From NCBI RefSeq assembly GCF_004570575.1, contig NZ_SPPD01000004.1, forward strand, positions 1 through 64,000: 64,000 nucleotides of DNA, written 5' to 3'. This document shows, piece after piece, positions 32,692 to 42,313 of the stretch; position 1 is the first letter of the stretch, and each line of letters begins with the position of its first letter. The stretch comes from Streptococcus cuniculi. Its GTDB lineage: Bacteria; Bacillota; Bacilli; Lactobacillales; Streptococcaceae. The position numbers were made by a program, and so were the translations under genes. Under the pieces are notes generated by a model, which did not search any database, was not told the DNA's origin, and was given only the letters and a program-made list of their open reading frames with translations.

Positions 32692-32746
32692 CAAAAAAGC
32701 CTTGCAGTACAAGGCTTTTGGAGATATGCGAACATCCTCCCTGTAG
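32692..32746. repeat. attR: right 55-bp direct repeat of the ICE
   Basis: Identical to 2146-2200. The last 12 bp are the 3' end of the tRNA-Lys gene, so insertion leaves the tRNA intact. Confidence 0.92.
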
Positions 32747-32808
32747 GGATCGAACCTACGACCCACGGATTAAGAGTCCGCTGCTCTGCCAGCTGAGCTA
32801 AGGAAGGA
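32735..32808 (-). tRNA. tRNA-Lys (anticodon CTT)
   Basis: 74 nt on the minus strand. Acceptor arms TCCTTCC/GGGAGGA, D-arm GCTC/GAGC, anticodon stem GCGGA/TCCGT around the loop CTCTTAA (anticodon CTT) and T-arm GTAGG TTCGATC CCTAC are all present. CCA is not encoded. Its 3' end is the ICE integration target. Confidence 0.95.
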
Positions 32809-32814
32809 AAAGAA

Positions 32815-33016
32815 AAACGCTGTATTGGTACCGGTGATTCATGAATTGTATTGATCCCGCACAGTAAGTAGCAGGTGGGTAACTCATTTCTAACTCCAGT
32901 CGCTTCCGTGTGAGACGGCCTGCATACTGTTAGAAAACACTTGTTTCCCTAGTAATACAAAAATAGTCGGTCAACACATAGGTATGAATTCGTATACCAC
33001 AGCAGTTCTTATCTAT
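32815..33016 (-). ncRNA. ssrS: Probable 6S RNA
   Basis: About 200 nt without an ORF, directly upstream of tRNA-Lys on the same strand. The ends can form a long closing stem (GGTATACGAATTCAT near 32981-32995 against ATGAATCACCGGTACC near 32828-32843) around a large central bubble, the 6S layout. Promoter TTGATT, 16 bp, TAAGAT (33023-33028) gives a start near 33016. 6S RNA binds the sigma-A holoenzyme in stationary phase. The call rests on structure and position, not on alignment. Confidence 0.6.
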
Positions 33017-33109
33017 GTATCTATCTTATCATATTTTGGAAAAAAATCAAGAGAAAATTTGCAAAAAAGAAAACGTTATCATGACAGACAGGGGCTTTTG
33101 CCCACTCTA

Positions 33110-34396
33110 TCAAAGGTTTCGGGCTTTTCGATTTTTTAGTTCGGTGATTTTTTCCTGAGTCAATTTGAGGGCCCGCTCGTATTTTCCAGTCTCGTTTGGC
33201 TCAAAATAGTGCTGCTGGACGAGTTTATCTGGCAAATATTGTTGGTTTACCCATTTTTCTGGGAAATTGTGGGGATAGAGATATTCTTGGGTGTTGCCCA
33301 ATTCTTGACTGCCTTTGTAATGCCCGTCGCGGAGGTGGCGCGGAATGGGGAGGTGGCCGTTTTTCCTGAGATCTGCAAGAGCCAGATCCATGGCAAGATA
33401 GGCAGAATTGGACTTGGGCGATAGGGCGAGGTCAATCACGATATTGGCAATGGGAATACGGGCTTCGGGAAAGCCGATTTTTTGAGCTGCTTCAAGGGCA
33501 GTCACTGTGTGAATCTGGGCATCAGGATTGGCAAGTCCAATATCCTCGTAAGCAATGACCATGAGTCGTCTGGCAAGGCTTGGTAAATCTCCAGCTTCAA
33601 TCAAACGCGCGGCATAGTGGAGACTAGCATTGACATCACTTCCGCGAATGGATTTTTGTAGGGCAGAGAGGACATCGTAATGGCCGTCTCCGTTTCGGTC
33701 CATGGTGATATAGCTTTTTTGCAGGCTATTTTCCATCGTGTCAAGCGTGATATGGCGGATGCCCTCCTCGTTTTCGGGTGTTGAAAGAACGGCTAATTCG
33801 AGGGAATTAAAGGCTGAACGTAGGTCACCGTTGGTGCTGGTTGCGATGAAATCCAGCGCATCATCATCTAGGCTAACCGGAAAGTCAAATCCACGCTCGG
33901 GATCTGATAGGGCAGTTTGAACGGCTGTTTTGATGTCTTCGTTGGAGAGGGGCTCCAGTTCAAAAATCTGAACGCGGCTACGGATAGCGGGTGTTACGGA
34001 AAAGAAAGGATTTTCTGTGGTGGCTCCAATCATGATGAGGTTGCCATTTTCCAATAAAGGCAGTAAAAAATCTTGTTTGGTCTTGTCTAGGCGATGAATC
34101 TCGTCCAGAAGTAGAATCAATCCTCCTGAAAATTTGGCTTCTTCAGCGATTTCTTGGAGGCGTTTTTTGGTGTCAACAGTAGCATTAAAGGTGCGAAAGG
34201 CATACTTGGAGGTTCCTGCAATGGCGTTGGCAATACTGGTCTTTCCAATCCCCGGTGGACCGTACAAAATCATGGAGGACAGGCGCTTGGCTTCCACCAT
34301 GCGACGGATAATCTTCCCTTCTCCGACCAAGTGGCGCTGTCCGATGATTTGATCAATCGTTTTGGGGCGCATACTAAGAGCGAGGTTGTCGATCAT
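33110..34396 (-). CDS. rarA: Replication-associated recombination protein A (MgsA/RarA AAA ATPase)
   Basis: 428 residues, usual length. AAA domain with Walker A YGPPGIGKTS (about 47), Walker B LLLDEIHRLD and sensor region GATTENPFF, then the tetramerisation C-terminal domain (LARRLMVIAYEDIGLANPDA). It acts at stalled replication forks as a clamp-loader relative. Transcribed towards the 6S RNA/tRNA-Lys genes. Confidence 0.93.
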   Translation of the reverse strand: MIDNLALSMRPKTIDQIIGQRHLVGEGKIIRRMVEAKRLSSMILYGPPGIGKTSIANAIAGTSKYAFRTFNATVDTKKRLQEIAEEAKFSGGLILLLDEIHRLDKTKQDFLLPLLENGNLIMIGATTENPFFSVTPAIRSRVQIFELEPLSNEDIKTAVQTALSDPERGFDFPVSLDDDALDFIATSTNGDLRSAFNSLELAVLSTPENEEGIRHITLDTMENSLQKSYITMDRNGDGHYDVLSALQKSIRGSDVNASLHYAARLIEAGDLPSLARRLMVIAYEDIGLANPDAQIHTVTALEAAQKIGFPEARIPIANIVIDLALSPKSNSAYLAMDLALADLRKNGHLPIPRHLRDGHYKGSQELGNTQEYLYPHNFPEKWVNQQYLPDKLVQQHYFEPNETGKYERALKLTQEKITELKNRKARNL

Positions 34397-34482
34397 GTGG
34401 CTTCATCCTTTCTATCTTTTTGGCTGGTTTTATGGTACACTTATCTATATATTCTATCATAAATAGCGTAAAGTGAGGCAAG

Positions 34483-34953
34483 ATGAGTAAGTACGGATTT
34501 TTAGATGTGTTGGATAAGACTATGGAGCAACAGTTTCCCTATGATTTTGAAATCAACTGGGACAAGAAAAACCATGCGGTTGAGGTCGCTTTTTTGCTGG
34601 AAGTGGAAAACAGTGCTGGCATTGAAACGGTCGATGATGAGGGAAATGCGACGACCGATGACATTTTCTTTGAAGAAGCGGTCTTGTTTTACAATCCCTT
34701 GAAATCAAGGGTCAAGGAAGAGGACTATTTGGTGAGTATCCCCTATGAGCAGAAAAAAGGCTTGTCCAGCGAGTTTATCGCCTATTTTGTCCAGTTTTTA
34801 GCAGAAACAGCCGAAAAAGGACTGGATGACCTTATAGACTTTTTGGCAGATAATGAAGTAGAAGAATTTGCGATTTCTTGGAATCAGGAAGCCTTTGAAA
34901 ATGGCAGAGCTGCTCTCGAAGAAAGCGATTTTCACCCCTATCCGCGGTATTAA
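34483..34953 (+). CDS. DUF3013 family protein
   Basis: 156 residues, acidic ([37 protein letters not shown]...). It matches the streptococcal DUF3013 family that lies upstream of prmA. Function unknown. GTGAGG upstream. Divergent from rarA. Confidence 0.8.
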   Translation: MSKYGFLDVLDKTMEQQFPYDFEINWDKKNHAVEVAFLLEVENSAGIETVDDEGNATTDDIFFEEAVLFYNPLKSRVKEEDYLVSIPYEQKKGLSSEFIAYFVQFLAETAEKGLDDLIDFLADNEVEEFAISWNQEAFENGRAALEESDFHPYPRY

Positions 34954-34987
34954 AAAGAAATCAACGGGTACAAGTAGAGGAGAAACT

Positions 34988-35089
34988 ATGTGGCGGGAAT
35001 TACGGGTAGAGCTTGAGCGAGAAGGAGAGGAGATGGTGTCTAATCTCTTGATTGAGCTGGGCGCGCAGGGCGTTGCGATTGCAGACTAA
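34988..35089 (+). pseudogene. Truncated 5' end of prmA
   Basis: 33 codons, [32 protein letters not shown], homologous to the first 33 codons of intact prmA (starting at 35869) but divergent at several positions. It retains a good ribosome site (GAGGAG). It appears to be the ancestral prmA start, cut off when DNA carrying the NUDIX gene and a divergent prmA start was inserted. Confidence 0.8.
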
Positions 35090-35220
35090 TTCTGAACAAA
35101 AGAAGGCTGGTTAGCAAGTGTAGCTATTTACTCTAAAGAACAAAGAAAAGGGTATGTTTCAACAGTGATTACTCTCCTGAGCAAAATACGGTACTATTAG
35201 CATAGAATTGAAGGTTATGG

Positions 35221-35682
35221 ATGAATTTACTTGATAAGCGTTTTAATTTTTCGGGTGCAAAGATTGCTTTACTGAAAGATGACCAGATTTTGACTATCTT
35301 ACGTGATGATACTCCTACGATTCCTTATCCAAATACATGGGATTTACCTGGTGGTGGGCGAGAAGGCGATGAAACTCCTTTTGAATGTATTCAACGTGAA
35401 GTTTTTGAAGAATTGGGGATCGCGATTTCCAAAGAAAGTATCGGCTGGATAAAGGCATATTCAGGTCTGATTGATTTGACCAAAGACTCCGTCTTTATGG
35501 TGGGAGAGATTTCTCAAGCACAAATCGATAAGATTGTTTTTGGGGATGAAGGACAGGGATGGAAGATGATGCCGATCGAAAATTTCCTGTCAGATGATCA
35601 AGTCTACGAGAGTTTGAAAGGACGATTGAGGGATTGGATGAGTCAAGAATCTAAGCGAGACAAAATGATAGACGAGGTCTAA
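35221..35682 (+). CDS. NUDIX hydrolase
   Basis: 153 residues. The NUDIX box GGGREGDETPFECIQREVFEELGI (residues about 45-68) carries the expected GX5EX7REUXEE pattern. The substrate is a nucleoside diphosphate derivative of unknown identity. No strong ribosome site (GAAGGTT upstream). It sits between the truncated and the intact prmA copies, so it is a recent acquisition at this locus. Confidence 0.88.
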   Translation: MNLLDKRFNFSGAKIALLKDDQILTILRDDTPTIPYPNTWDLPGGGREGDETPFECIQREVFEELGIAISKESIGWIKAYSGLIDLTKDSVFMVGEISQAQIDKIVFGDEGQGWKMMPIENFLSDDQVYESLKGRLRDWMSQESKRDKMIDEV

Positions 35683-35724
35683 GGACAAGATTTTTATAGA
35701 GCAAAAATTAAATAGGAAGGAGGG

Positions 35725-35753
35725 TTCAGTTTAATATAAAGGGTTAAACTGAA
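35725..35753. repeat. Perfect 10-bp inverted repeat in the prmA insertion
   Basis: TTCAGTTTAA (35725-35734) and TTAAACTGAA (35744-35753), no T run. It could be a regulatory hairpin or a trace of the insertion event. A second stem-like stretch (GGAAAA..TTTTCC, 35773-35820) follows. Confidence 0.5.
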
Positions 35754-35868
35754 TACGGGACTAATTTTCTAGGAAAAAAGATAAAACTGCCTAGACGCGA
35801 GCGTCGTCGTTAGTTTTCCTATTTTTCTACAAAAATTTTCGCAAGCGAAGCGTCCCTTTGTATCTTAT

Positions 35869-36816
35869 ATGTGGAACGAACTTACCATTCACATTTTGCG
35901 TGAGGCTGAGGAGGCGGTTTCTAACCTCCTTATTGAAACGGGCAGTCAAGGGGTTGCGATTGCGGACTCTGCTGATTATATTGGTCAGGAGAATCGCTTT
36001 GGTGAACTTTATCCTGAAGTGGAGCAGTCCGATATGATTGCAATCACGGCCTATTACCCTGATACTATGGACTTATCTGAAGTTACGGAGAACCTTCAAG
36101 CTGGTCTTGGAAGACTGGCTAAATCTGGGGTGACACTGGGCGATTATGTTCTTGATTCAAAAGAATTGGCCGAAGAAGATTGGGCGGACAATTGGAAGAA
36201 ATATTACGAACCGGAACGGATTACCCACGATGTGACCATTGTGCCGTCTTGGACCGATTATAAGGCAACAGCGGGTGAAAAGGTCATTCGCCTAGACCCT
36301 GGTATGGCCTTTGGGACTGGAACGCATCCGACCACCAAGATGAGCTTGTTTGCCCTTGAGCAAGTGTTGCGGGGCGGTGAGCGGGTTCTTGATGTGGGGA
36401 CCGGAAGTGGTGTGCTGTCGATTGCGAGTTCTCTTCTAGGGGCGGGTGAGATTTATGCTTATGACCTTGATGAAGTTGCGGTGCGGGTGGCGCAGGAAAA
36501 TATTGATCTCAATGTGCATACGGACAATATCACAGTACAAACAGGTGATTTGCTTCGTGGTGTTGACCTTGAAGCAGATGTCATTGTGGCCAATATCTTG
36601 GCGGATATTTTAGTGCATTTGACAGGTGACGCGTATCGTTTACTCAGAGATGAAGGGTATCTCATCATGAGTGGAATTATTGCAGATAAGTTGGATATGG
36701 TCTTGGAGGCAGCCTATAGTGTAGGGTTCTTCCTTGAAACTCAGATGATTCAAGGGGAATGGAACGTCCTTGTTTTGAAAAAAACACAGGATATGTCAGG
36801 GGTTATAGGAGGCTAG
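35869..36816 (+). CDS. prmA: Ribosomal protein L11 methyltransferase
   Basis: 315 residues, normal length. N-terminal substrate domain, then the SAM-binding fold ([13 protein letters not shown] about 145; [20 protein letters not shown] about 175; [14 protein letters not shown] about 240). It trimethylates L11. The start ATG at 35869 lacks a Shine-Dalgarno sequence, unlike the truncated copy at 34988, so expression may have changed after the insertion. It ends directly at the start of rsmE. Confidence 0.93.
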   Translation: MWNELTIHILREAEEAVSNLLIETGSQGVAIADSADYIGQENRFGELYPEVEQSDMIAITAYYPDTMDLSEVTENLQAGLGRLAKSGVTLGDYVLDSKELAEEDWADNWKKYYEPERITHDVTIVPSWTDYKATAGEKVIRLDPGMAFGTGTHPTTKMSLFALEQVLRGGERVLDVGTGSGVLSIASSLLGAGEIYAYDLDEVAVRVAQENIDLNVHTDNITVQTGDLLRGVDLEADVIVANILADILVHLTGDAYRLLRDEGYLIMSGIIADKLDMVLEAAYSVGFFLETQMIQGEWNVLVLKKTQDMSGVIGG

Positions 36817-37557
36817 ATGCAACAGTATTTTGTAAAAGGTGAAGCCAAATCAAGTGTCATCATTGAGGATAAGGATACCGTCAAACACATGTTTCAGGTC
36901 ATGCGGCTGGCAAAAGATGACCAAGTAATACTTGTCTTTGATGATGGCATCAAGCGCTTGGCGCGTGTGGCTGATGAAAATGACCATCGCTTTGAACTAA
37001 TCAAGGCATTACCAGATCAGGTTGAATTGCCAGTAAATGTGGCCATTGCTTGCGGATTTCCCAAGGGAGATAAATTAGAATTTCTTGCTCAAAAGACAAC
37101 AGAGCTAGGGGCTAGTCAACTCTGGGGCTTTCCAGCAGACTGGTCGGTGGTAAAATGGGACGGCAAGAAGATTACAAAGAAAGTTGAAAAATTGCAGAAA
37201 ATTGCCTTGGGAGCAGCAGAGCAAAGCAAGCGTAATCAAGTACCTGAGGTGAACTTGTTTGCAAGTAAGGCGGAATTTCTAGCGATGCTTGATCAGTTTG
37301 ATACGATTCTGATTGCCTATGAAGAGTCGGCTAAGACAGGTGAGCGAACGGCTTTGGTAGAAGTTCTGTCACGTTTGACAAGTGGTGAAAAGATTCTTTT
37401 TATCTTTGGTCCTGAAGGTGGATTGTCGCCTAATGAAGTCGCACAATTTGAAGCAAAAGGAGCCTGCAAGGTCGGACTTGGTCCACGGATTATGCGGGCA
37501 GAGACCGCTCCTCTCTATGCTCTATCAGCGACGAGCTTTGCTTTAGAAATGCAATAA
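36817..37557 (+). CDS. rsmE: 16S rRNA m3U1498 methyltransferase
   Basis: 246 residues, SPOUT-family (RsmE). N-terminal PUA-like domain, then KGDKLEFLAQKTTELGASQLWGF, FIFGPEGGLSPNEV and LGPRIMRAETAPLYALSATSF, the knot and SAM-binding motifs. It starts immediately after the prmA stop codon, with GGAGG inside the end of prmA. prmA-rsmE order is conserved in Firmicutes. Confidence 0.94.
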   Translation: MQQYFVKGEAKSSVIIEDKDTVKHMFQVMRLAKDDQVILVFDDGIKRLARVADENDHRFELIKALPDQVELPVNVAIACGFPKGDKLEFLAQKTTELGASQLWGFPADWSVVKWDGKKITKKVEKLQKIALGAAEQSKRNQVPEVNLFASKAEFLAMLDQFDTILIAYEESAKTGERTALVEVLSRLTSGEKILFIFGPEGGLSPNEVAQFEAKGACKVGLGPRIMRAETAPLYALSATSFALEMQ

Positions 37558-37589
37558 TAAAAAACTTGCGAACGCAAGTTTTTTATTAT
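37554..37589. terminator. Bidirectional terminator between rsmE and a convergent gene
   Basis: AAAAAACTTGCG-AA-CGCAAGTTTTTT flanked by A/T-rich arms; it overlaps both stop-codon regions. Confidence 0.85.
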
Positions 37590-38119
37590 ATAAATTTATC
37601 CCCATATTGATGAAGAATCGCATAGTAAACCTGTTGAGGAGTTTGGTTGCTAGTTGTCAAAACGATGTTGACCAAGGGAAAGCCCATTTTGAGGTTTGCC
37701 TTAGAACTATATTTTTGAAAAGCATTCATCTTAGCCAAATACTTATCGTTGTCCGTTAGGGTAACAGAGATGTAGGTCTGATTGAGGTGGGGTTGGAGGT
37801 GGATATAGGAGATATCCTCCCACGGAATAAAGCCAATCGAAATGGCAGAAGACTTGTCTGTTATGCCCATATCATCAACGATGAGAATGGGAGGGAGCTC
37901 TTTAGCAAAGATACGTTTTGTATAAAATACAAAGGACCAGCCGAAAAAAGCAACTCCCACCACACCGGCCAAAATGAACAACAAGGACAGAATGGGACTG
38001 TGTAGCTCACTAGAATAGGCAAAGATGCAGAGGCCTGATATCAAGGTCATAAATAAGGAAAGGATACTCACTACGCCATAGCGACTTTTCTTACTTGTTA
38101 CAATGATTGGTTGGTTCAT
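37586..38119 (-). CDS. Hypothetical two-helix membrane protein
   Basis: 177 residues with two membrane helices (VVSILSLFMTLISGLCIFAYS; PILSLLFILAGVVGVAFFGWSFVF), then a soluble domain resembling small PH-like membrane proteins (GFIPWEDISYIHLQPHLNQTYISVTL...). AAAGGAG lies upstream of the start at 38119. Function unknown. Confidence 0.65.
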   Translation of the reverse strand: MNQPIIVTSKKSRYGVVSILSLFMTLISGLCIFAYSSELHSPILSLLFILAGVVGVAFFGWSFVFYTKRIFAKELPPILIVDDMGITDKSSAISIGFIPWEDISYIHLQPHLNQTYISVTLTDNDKYLAKMNAFQKYSSKANLKMGFPLVNIVLTTSNQTPQQVYYAILHQYGDKFI

Positions 38120-38237
38120 GATTTTCTCCTTTAAAGTATTTTTATTTATTATAGCATAAAGATAGCGTTTGAGCCTTTTTCTTTTTTAGCTAAAATGGTA
38201 AAATAGGAACAATAAACGGCAGGAAAAGGAAGAGAAG

Positions 38238-40439
38238 ATGAAAGAAATCAATCTAACCGGAGAAGATGTCATTGCTCTGACGGCCCAGTATATGCCAGAA
38301 GAAGATGTTTCCTTTGTGCGCAAGGCGCTGGAGTATGCTGTAGAAGCGCATAGTCAGCAGTTCCGCAAATCAGGTGAGCCTTACATTATCCACCCCATTC
38401 AGGTGGCTGGGATTTTAGCGGAGTTACAGCTGGATGCGGTGACAGTTGCCTGTGGTTTTCTTCACGATGTGGTAGAAGATACCGATGTGACGCTCGATGA
38501 GATGGAAGCAGAGTTTGGCTCTGATGTGCGGATGATTGTGGATGGAGTGACCAAACTGGGGAAGGTCGAATACAAATCCCATGAAGAGCAGTTGGCAGAA
38601 AATCATCGTAAGATGTTGATTGCCATGTCCAAGGACATGCGGGTGATCTTGGTCAAATTGGCGGACCGCCTGCACAATATGCGGACCTTGAAGCATTTGC
38701 GTAAGGACAAGCAGGAGCGGATTTCACGTGAAACAATGGAAATCTATGCTCCACTAGCCCACCGTTTGGGGATTTCTTCTATCAAGTGGGAATTGGAAGA
38801 TATGGCCTTTCGCTATTTGAACGAGACGGAATTTTATAAGATTACGCACCTCATGACTGAAAAGCGGCGGGAACGGGAAGCCCTAGTCAATGAGGTTGTT
38901 GATAAGATTCGTGAATTTGCGAGCGAACATCATCTCCACGGACATATCTATGGTCGTCCTAAGCATATTTATTCGATTTACCGGAAAATGCACGACAAGA
39001 AAAAGCGTTTTGACCAGCTCTATGACTTGATTGCCATTCGCTGCATCATGGAAACTCCGAGCGATGTCTATGCTATGTTGGGCTATATCCATGAGCTGTG
39101 GCGTCCCATGCCTGGTCGATTTAAGGATTATATTGCTAACCCCAAGGCTAATGGTTATCAGTCGATTCATACGACAGTTTATGGACCAAAGGGACCGATT
39201 GAATTTCAAATTCGAACGGCAGAAATGCACCAAGTGGCGGAATACGGGGTGGCAGCGCACTGGGCTTACAAGCGTGGTGGCAAGGCGACAGCTAGTCAGC
39301 AGGAGCTCAAGTGGATCAACAATTTGATTGAGTTGCAGGCAGATGCTGGAGATGCGCAGACCTTTGTGGACTCTGTCAAGGATGATATTTTCACCGAGCG
39401 AATTTACGTGTTCACACCCGACGGGTCGGTCAGAGAATTGCCCAAGGATTCGGTGCCGATTGACTTTGCCTATGAAATCCACACTAAGGTCGGAGAAAAG
39501 GCGACAGGAGCAAAGGTTAACGGGCGTATGGTTCCCTTGACGACCAAGTTAAAAACAGGTGACCAAGTTGAAATTATCACAAGTGCCAATTCCTTTGGTC
39601 CAAGTCGTGATTGGGTCAATCTGGTCAAAACGCACAAGGCTAGAAATAAGATTCGTCAGTTTTTCAAAAATCAAGACAAGGAATTATCCATTACCAAGGG
39701 GCGGGAGCTGGTTCAGAACCTCCTACAGGAAAATGGCTATGTGGCCAACCAATATCTGGACCGCAAGCACTTAGACGATGTATTACAAAAAACGAGCTAC
39801 AAGACCGATGAGGCGCTTTTTGCGGCTGTTGGTTTTGGAGAGATTTCAGCCATGTCTATCTTCAATCGCCTGACGGAAAAAGAGCGGCGGGAGGCAGAAC
39901 GTGCCAAGGCAAAAGCTGTTGCGGACGAATTGGTCAACGGTGGCGAGGTCAAACAGGACAATAAAGACAGCTTGAAAATTCGCCACGAGGGCGGTGTTGT
40001 CATCGAAGGGGCTTCAGGTCTTTTGATTCGCCTGGCTAAATGCTGTAATCCAGTTCCAGGAGATGCGATTACAGGCTACATTACCAAAGGACGTGGTGTG
40101 GCGGTTCACCGGACCGACTGTATGAATCTGAAAAGTCAGGAGAACTATGAAGTTCGTCTGATTGATGTATCTTGGGAGGATGAGCCCTCCAGTAAAGAAT
40201 ACATGGCAAATATCGACATTTATGGTCTCAATCGCTCGGGTCTCCTCAACGATGTGTTGAAAGTTTTGACCAATTCGAGCAAGAACATTTCTTCTGTCAA
40301 TGCTCAGCCGACCAAGGATATGAAATTTGCGACTATTCATGTGTCCTTTGGAATTCCAAATCTTTCAACGCTGACGAGTGTAGTTGATAAAATCAAATCG
40401 GTGCCAGAAGTGTACTCGGTTAAGCGAACAAATGGGTAG
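38238..40439 (+). CDS. relA: Bifunctional (p)ppGpp synthetase/hydrolase
   Basis: 733 residues, the long Rel of Gram-positives. HD hydrolase domain ([12 protein letters not shown] about 75; [14 protein letters not shown] about 140), synthetase domain ([16 protein letters not shown] about 240; [15 protein letters not shown] about 305), TGS ([17 protein letters not shown] about 395), zinc-finger/RIS ([14 protein letters not shown] about 600) and C-terminal ACT domain. It makes and degrades the stringent-response alarmone in response to ribosome stalling. All key motifs are intact. Confidence 0.96.
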   Translation: MKEINLTGEDVIALTAQYMPEEDVSFVRKALEYAVEAHSQQFRKSGEPYIIHPIQVAGILAELQLDAVTVACGFLHDVVEDTDVTLDEMEAEFGSDVRMIVDGVTKLGKVEYKSHEEQLAENHRKMLIAMSKDMRVILVKLADRLHNMRTLKHLRKDKQERISRETMEIYAPLAHRLGISSIKWELEDMAFRYLNETEFYKITHLMTEKRREREALVNEVVDKIREFASEHHLHGHIYGRPKHIYSIYRKMHDKKKRFDQLYDLIAIRCIMETPSDVYAMLGYIHELWRPMPGRFKDYIANPKANGYQSIHTTVYGPKGPIEFQIRTAEMHQVAEYGVAAHWAYKRGGKATASQQELKWINNLIELQADAGDAQTFVDSVKDDIFTERIYVFTPDGSVRELPKDSVPIDFAYEIHTKVGEKATGAKVNGRMVPLTTKLKTGDQVEIITSANSFGPSRDWVNLVKTHKARNKIRQFFKNQDKELSITKGRELVQNLLQENGYVANQYLDRKHLDDVLQKTSYKTDEALFAAVGFGEISAMSIFNRLTEKERREAERAKAKAVADELVNGGEVKQDNKDSLKIRHEGGVVIEGASGLLIRLAKCCNPVPGDAITGYITKGRGVAVHRTDCMNLKSQENYEVRLIDVSWEDEPSSKEYMANIDIYGLNRSGLLNDVLKVLTNSSKNISSVNAQPTKDMKFATIHVSFGIPNLSTLTSVVDKIKSVPEVYSVKRTNG

Positions 40440-40447
40440 GTGAAGGG

Positions 40448-40897
40448 ATGAAAATTGTTATTCAACGGGTAACAAAAGCGGCTGTCAGTATTGAACAGTG
40501 TATTCATGGGCAGATTGGGCAGGGACTGCTGCTTTTGGTCGGTGTTGGTCCGGATGATTGTAAAGAAGATGTAGACTATGCAGTCAGAAAGATTGTCAAC
40601 ATGCGGATTTTTTCAGATGAAGAGGGAAAAATGAATCGCTCTGTTCAAGATATTTCAGGGCAGATTCTCTCGATTTCGCAGTTTACCTTGTTTGCAGATA
40701 CGAAAAAGGGCAACCGTCCAGCCTTTACAGGAGCCGCTGCGCCATACCTTGCTAAGACCCTCTATGAGGAGCTGAACCAAGCCTTGCGTGCCTTTGTTCC
40801 TGTTGAGACAGGCATCTTTGGCGCAGACATGCAGGTTTCCCTTACCAATAACGGGCCAGTGACCATTGTGTTAGACACAAAGATAAATAAAACATAA
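40448..40897 (+). CDS. dtd: D-aminoacyl-tRNA deacylase
   Basis: 149 residues, full DTD family length ([16 protein letters not shown]...; [32 protein letters not shown]). It hydrolyses D-amino acids from mischarged tRNA. It lies 8 bp after relA with AGGTGAAGGG as ribosome site, so relA-dtd form an operon. Confidence 0.95.
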   Translation: MKIVIQRVTKAAVSIEQCIHGQIGQGLLLLVGVGPDDCKEDVDYAVRKIVNMRIFSDEEGKMNRSVQDISGQILSISQFTLFADTKKGNRPAFTGAAAPYLAKTLYEELNQALRAFVPVETGIFGADMQVSLTNNGPVTIVLDTKINKT

Positions 40898-40945
40898 GAA
40901 AAAGACCTGGCTCCTCTTTCCAAACAGAGGTTACAGGTCTTTTAT
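40898..40945. terminator. Bidirectional terminator between dtd and the metalloregulator gene
   Basis: AAAAGACCTG (40900-40909) / CAGGTCTTTT (40934-40943) with an inner CCTCT/AGAGG stem. Confidence 0.85.
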
Positions 40946-41587
40946 TGCGACAACATACAGTTCCTTTGCAATAGCAAAGGGAATTGCAATCGTTTTTTCT
41001 TTGCATTGAATGAGGATACTCTGGGTAAAGATATCGATTTGCTTTACGGCAAAGCTGTCATTTAGCGTGAGGTTGATGTGCTCCAGAAACTGGAGTAGTG
41101 GAAAGGAATCATTGATTCGTACTAATCGATAGCTTCCAGGTTGTTTAATTTGGTCGAGGGTATCTTGGTATTGTTCCTCCAAGAGCTGGTCTTTGAGAGG
41201 AATGGTGCCCCCATGCGGACACGTTTTTGGCGAGCCTAAAAAGCTGTCCAACTGATCGATGAAGTAGTCTGAGACAGTATGTTCAAGGACTTCCGCTTCT
41301 TCGTGTAATTGGTGGCTGGTATAGCCGAGATGTTCAAGGAGAAATACTTCAATCAAGCGGTGTTTGCGATAAAGTCTTGCCACAGTTTGTTGACCGAGAG
41401 TGGTCAACAGGTAGCCAGCAGACTTATCTTTTTGAATCAGCCCCTCTTCAATCATCCGTTTAGCCATTTCAGTAACGGCAGGTGGAGAAACCTGCATTCG
41501 TTCTGCAATTTCCTTGTTGGTAATTTTCGCTTTTTGGGTACTGATTTCATAGATACATTTTAGATAATCTTCTTTATTGGGGGTCAT
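40931..41587 (-). CDS. DtxR-family metal-dependent regulator (MtsR/SloR/ScaR type)
   Basis: 218 residues. N-terminal winged helix (KEDYLKCIYEIS...EIAERMQVSPPAVTEMAKRMIEEGLI), dimerisation/metal domain (about 70-140, EAEVLEHTVSDYFIDQLDSFLG...CPHGGTIP) and an FeoA/SH3-like C-terminal domain. In streptococci this family represses manganese/iron ABC transporters when metal is plentiful. The ABC operon it probably controls lies 0.7 kb downstream and has a fitting operator at 44856-44875. Confidence 0.9.
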   Translation of the reverse strand: MTPNKEDYLKCIYEISTQKAKITNKEIAERMQVSPPAVTEMAKRMIEEGLIQKDKSAGYLLTTLGQQTVARLYRKHRLIEVFLLEHLGYTSHQLHEEAEVLEHTVSDYFIDQLDSFLGSPKTCPHGGTIPLKDQLLEEQYQDTLDQIKQPGSYRLVRINDSFPLLQFLEHINLTLNDSFAVKQIDIFTQSILIQCKEKTIAIPFAIAKELYVVAIKDL

Positions 41588-41636
41588 CTGGGTGTCCTCT
41601 CTTTTTCTCTCCTCTAGTATAACAAAAATTTAAAGG

Positions 41637-42250
41637 AAATTCATGAATGTTATATCTACCTGTATTCAATCAGCTCGCATGTATCCCCTAAAGGTAGCAC
41701 AGCTGTCATCGGCTAAAGCCGAATATGGCTCTTTTTCGTAAAGAGTTTAGCTCGTGTTTAATTACGCAAGATACGAGGGCGTGAAAAAAGCGACCGTACC
41801 TCAAGGGGATCTGTAAAGCAGGAACAGCCTGCAACAGCTACAGCAAAATTAGGAAACATGACAAAGAAGCTAGATGAGAGCTTGCTTTGCAAACTCCTAT
41901 CTTTCAGCTTCAAATGTATACTATACCTTTGAAGCTAGGAATGTTTCTCCCCAAGGGGAGCTAAGCTGTAACTAACTAAAGTTAGAACATCTGCCTATCC
42001 CCTAAAGGGATTCTCATCTGTAACGAGAACATCTGCCTATCTTTTTTCCGAGCTTTTAGCCTGAGTTCAACTCGTTTGCCTTTTGATTTTTTTAAGTATG
42101 ACCTCTGAACATGAGGTATGCGCAGTGAGAGATAGAAAAAGAAACTCCCTTATACACCTACTTAGTAGGGATATGGGAGTTCACTATATGATATGAATGT
42201 TGGACAACTACACATTGTCAAGAAGAGAAGATATAAAGGGTATTGGTTGA
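41637..42250. repeat. BOX-like intergenic repeat region 1
   Basis: About 600 bp without an ORF between the regulator and the metal-binding lipoprotein gene. It shares several motifs with 47030-47700: CGGCTAAAGCCGAA, CTAAAGGGATTCTCATCTGTAA (split over two short blocks), ACATCTGCCTATC and TTTTTTCCGAGCTTTTAGCC. Many short stems (CCCCAAGGGG, CTAAAGTTAG, GGCTAAAGCC) suggest a composite of BOX-type miniature elements, as known in pneumococcus and S. suis. Confidence 0.65.
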
Positions 42251-42313
42251 TGTCTTAGTAAGTAGAATCACAAGATTCTTGACAAGGGTAGTCTGTCACA
42301 TTCATTTCACACA

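Larger units (their letters stand above)
2146..32746. mobile_element. Integrative and conjugative element, Tn916/ICESt3-like, in tRNA-Lys(CTT)
   Basis: A 30.6-kb region bounded by 55-bp direct repeats at the 3' end of tRNA-Lys(CTT). It contains a tyrosine integrase next to the tRNA, a DUF771 protein, relaxase, oriT, coupling ATPase, VirB4-like ATPase, cell-wall hydrolase and membrane channel genes, in the order known for Tn916 and ICESt3 (orf23 to orf13 type). All core transfer genes look intact, so the element may be mobile. Integration of ICESt3-family elements at tRNA-Lys(CTT) is known in streptococci. Accessory genes occupy 2.4-15 kb and 19-23 kb. Confidence 0.92.

Noticed and set aside
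38883..39482. 199-residue ORF antisense to relA
   Set aside because: Shadow of the relA catalytic domains; no start signals.
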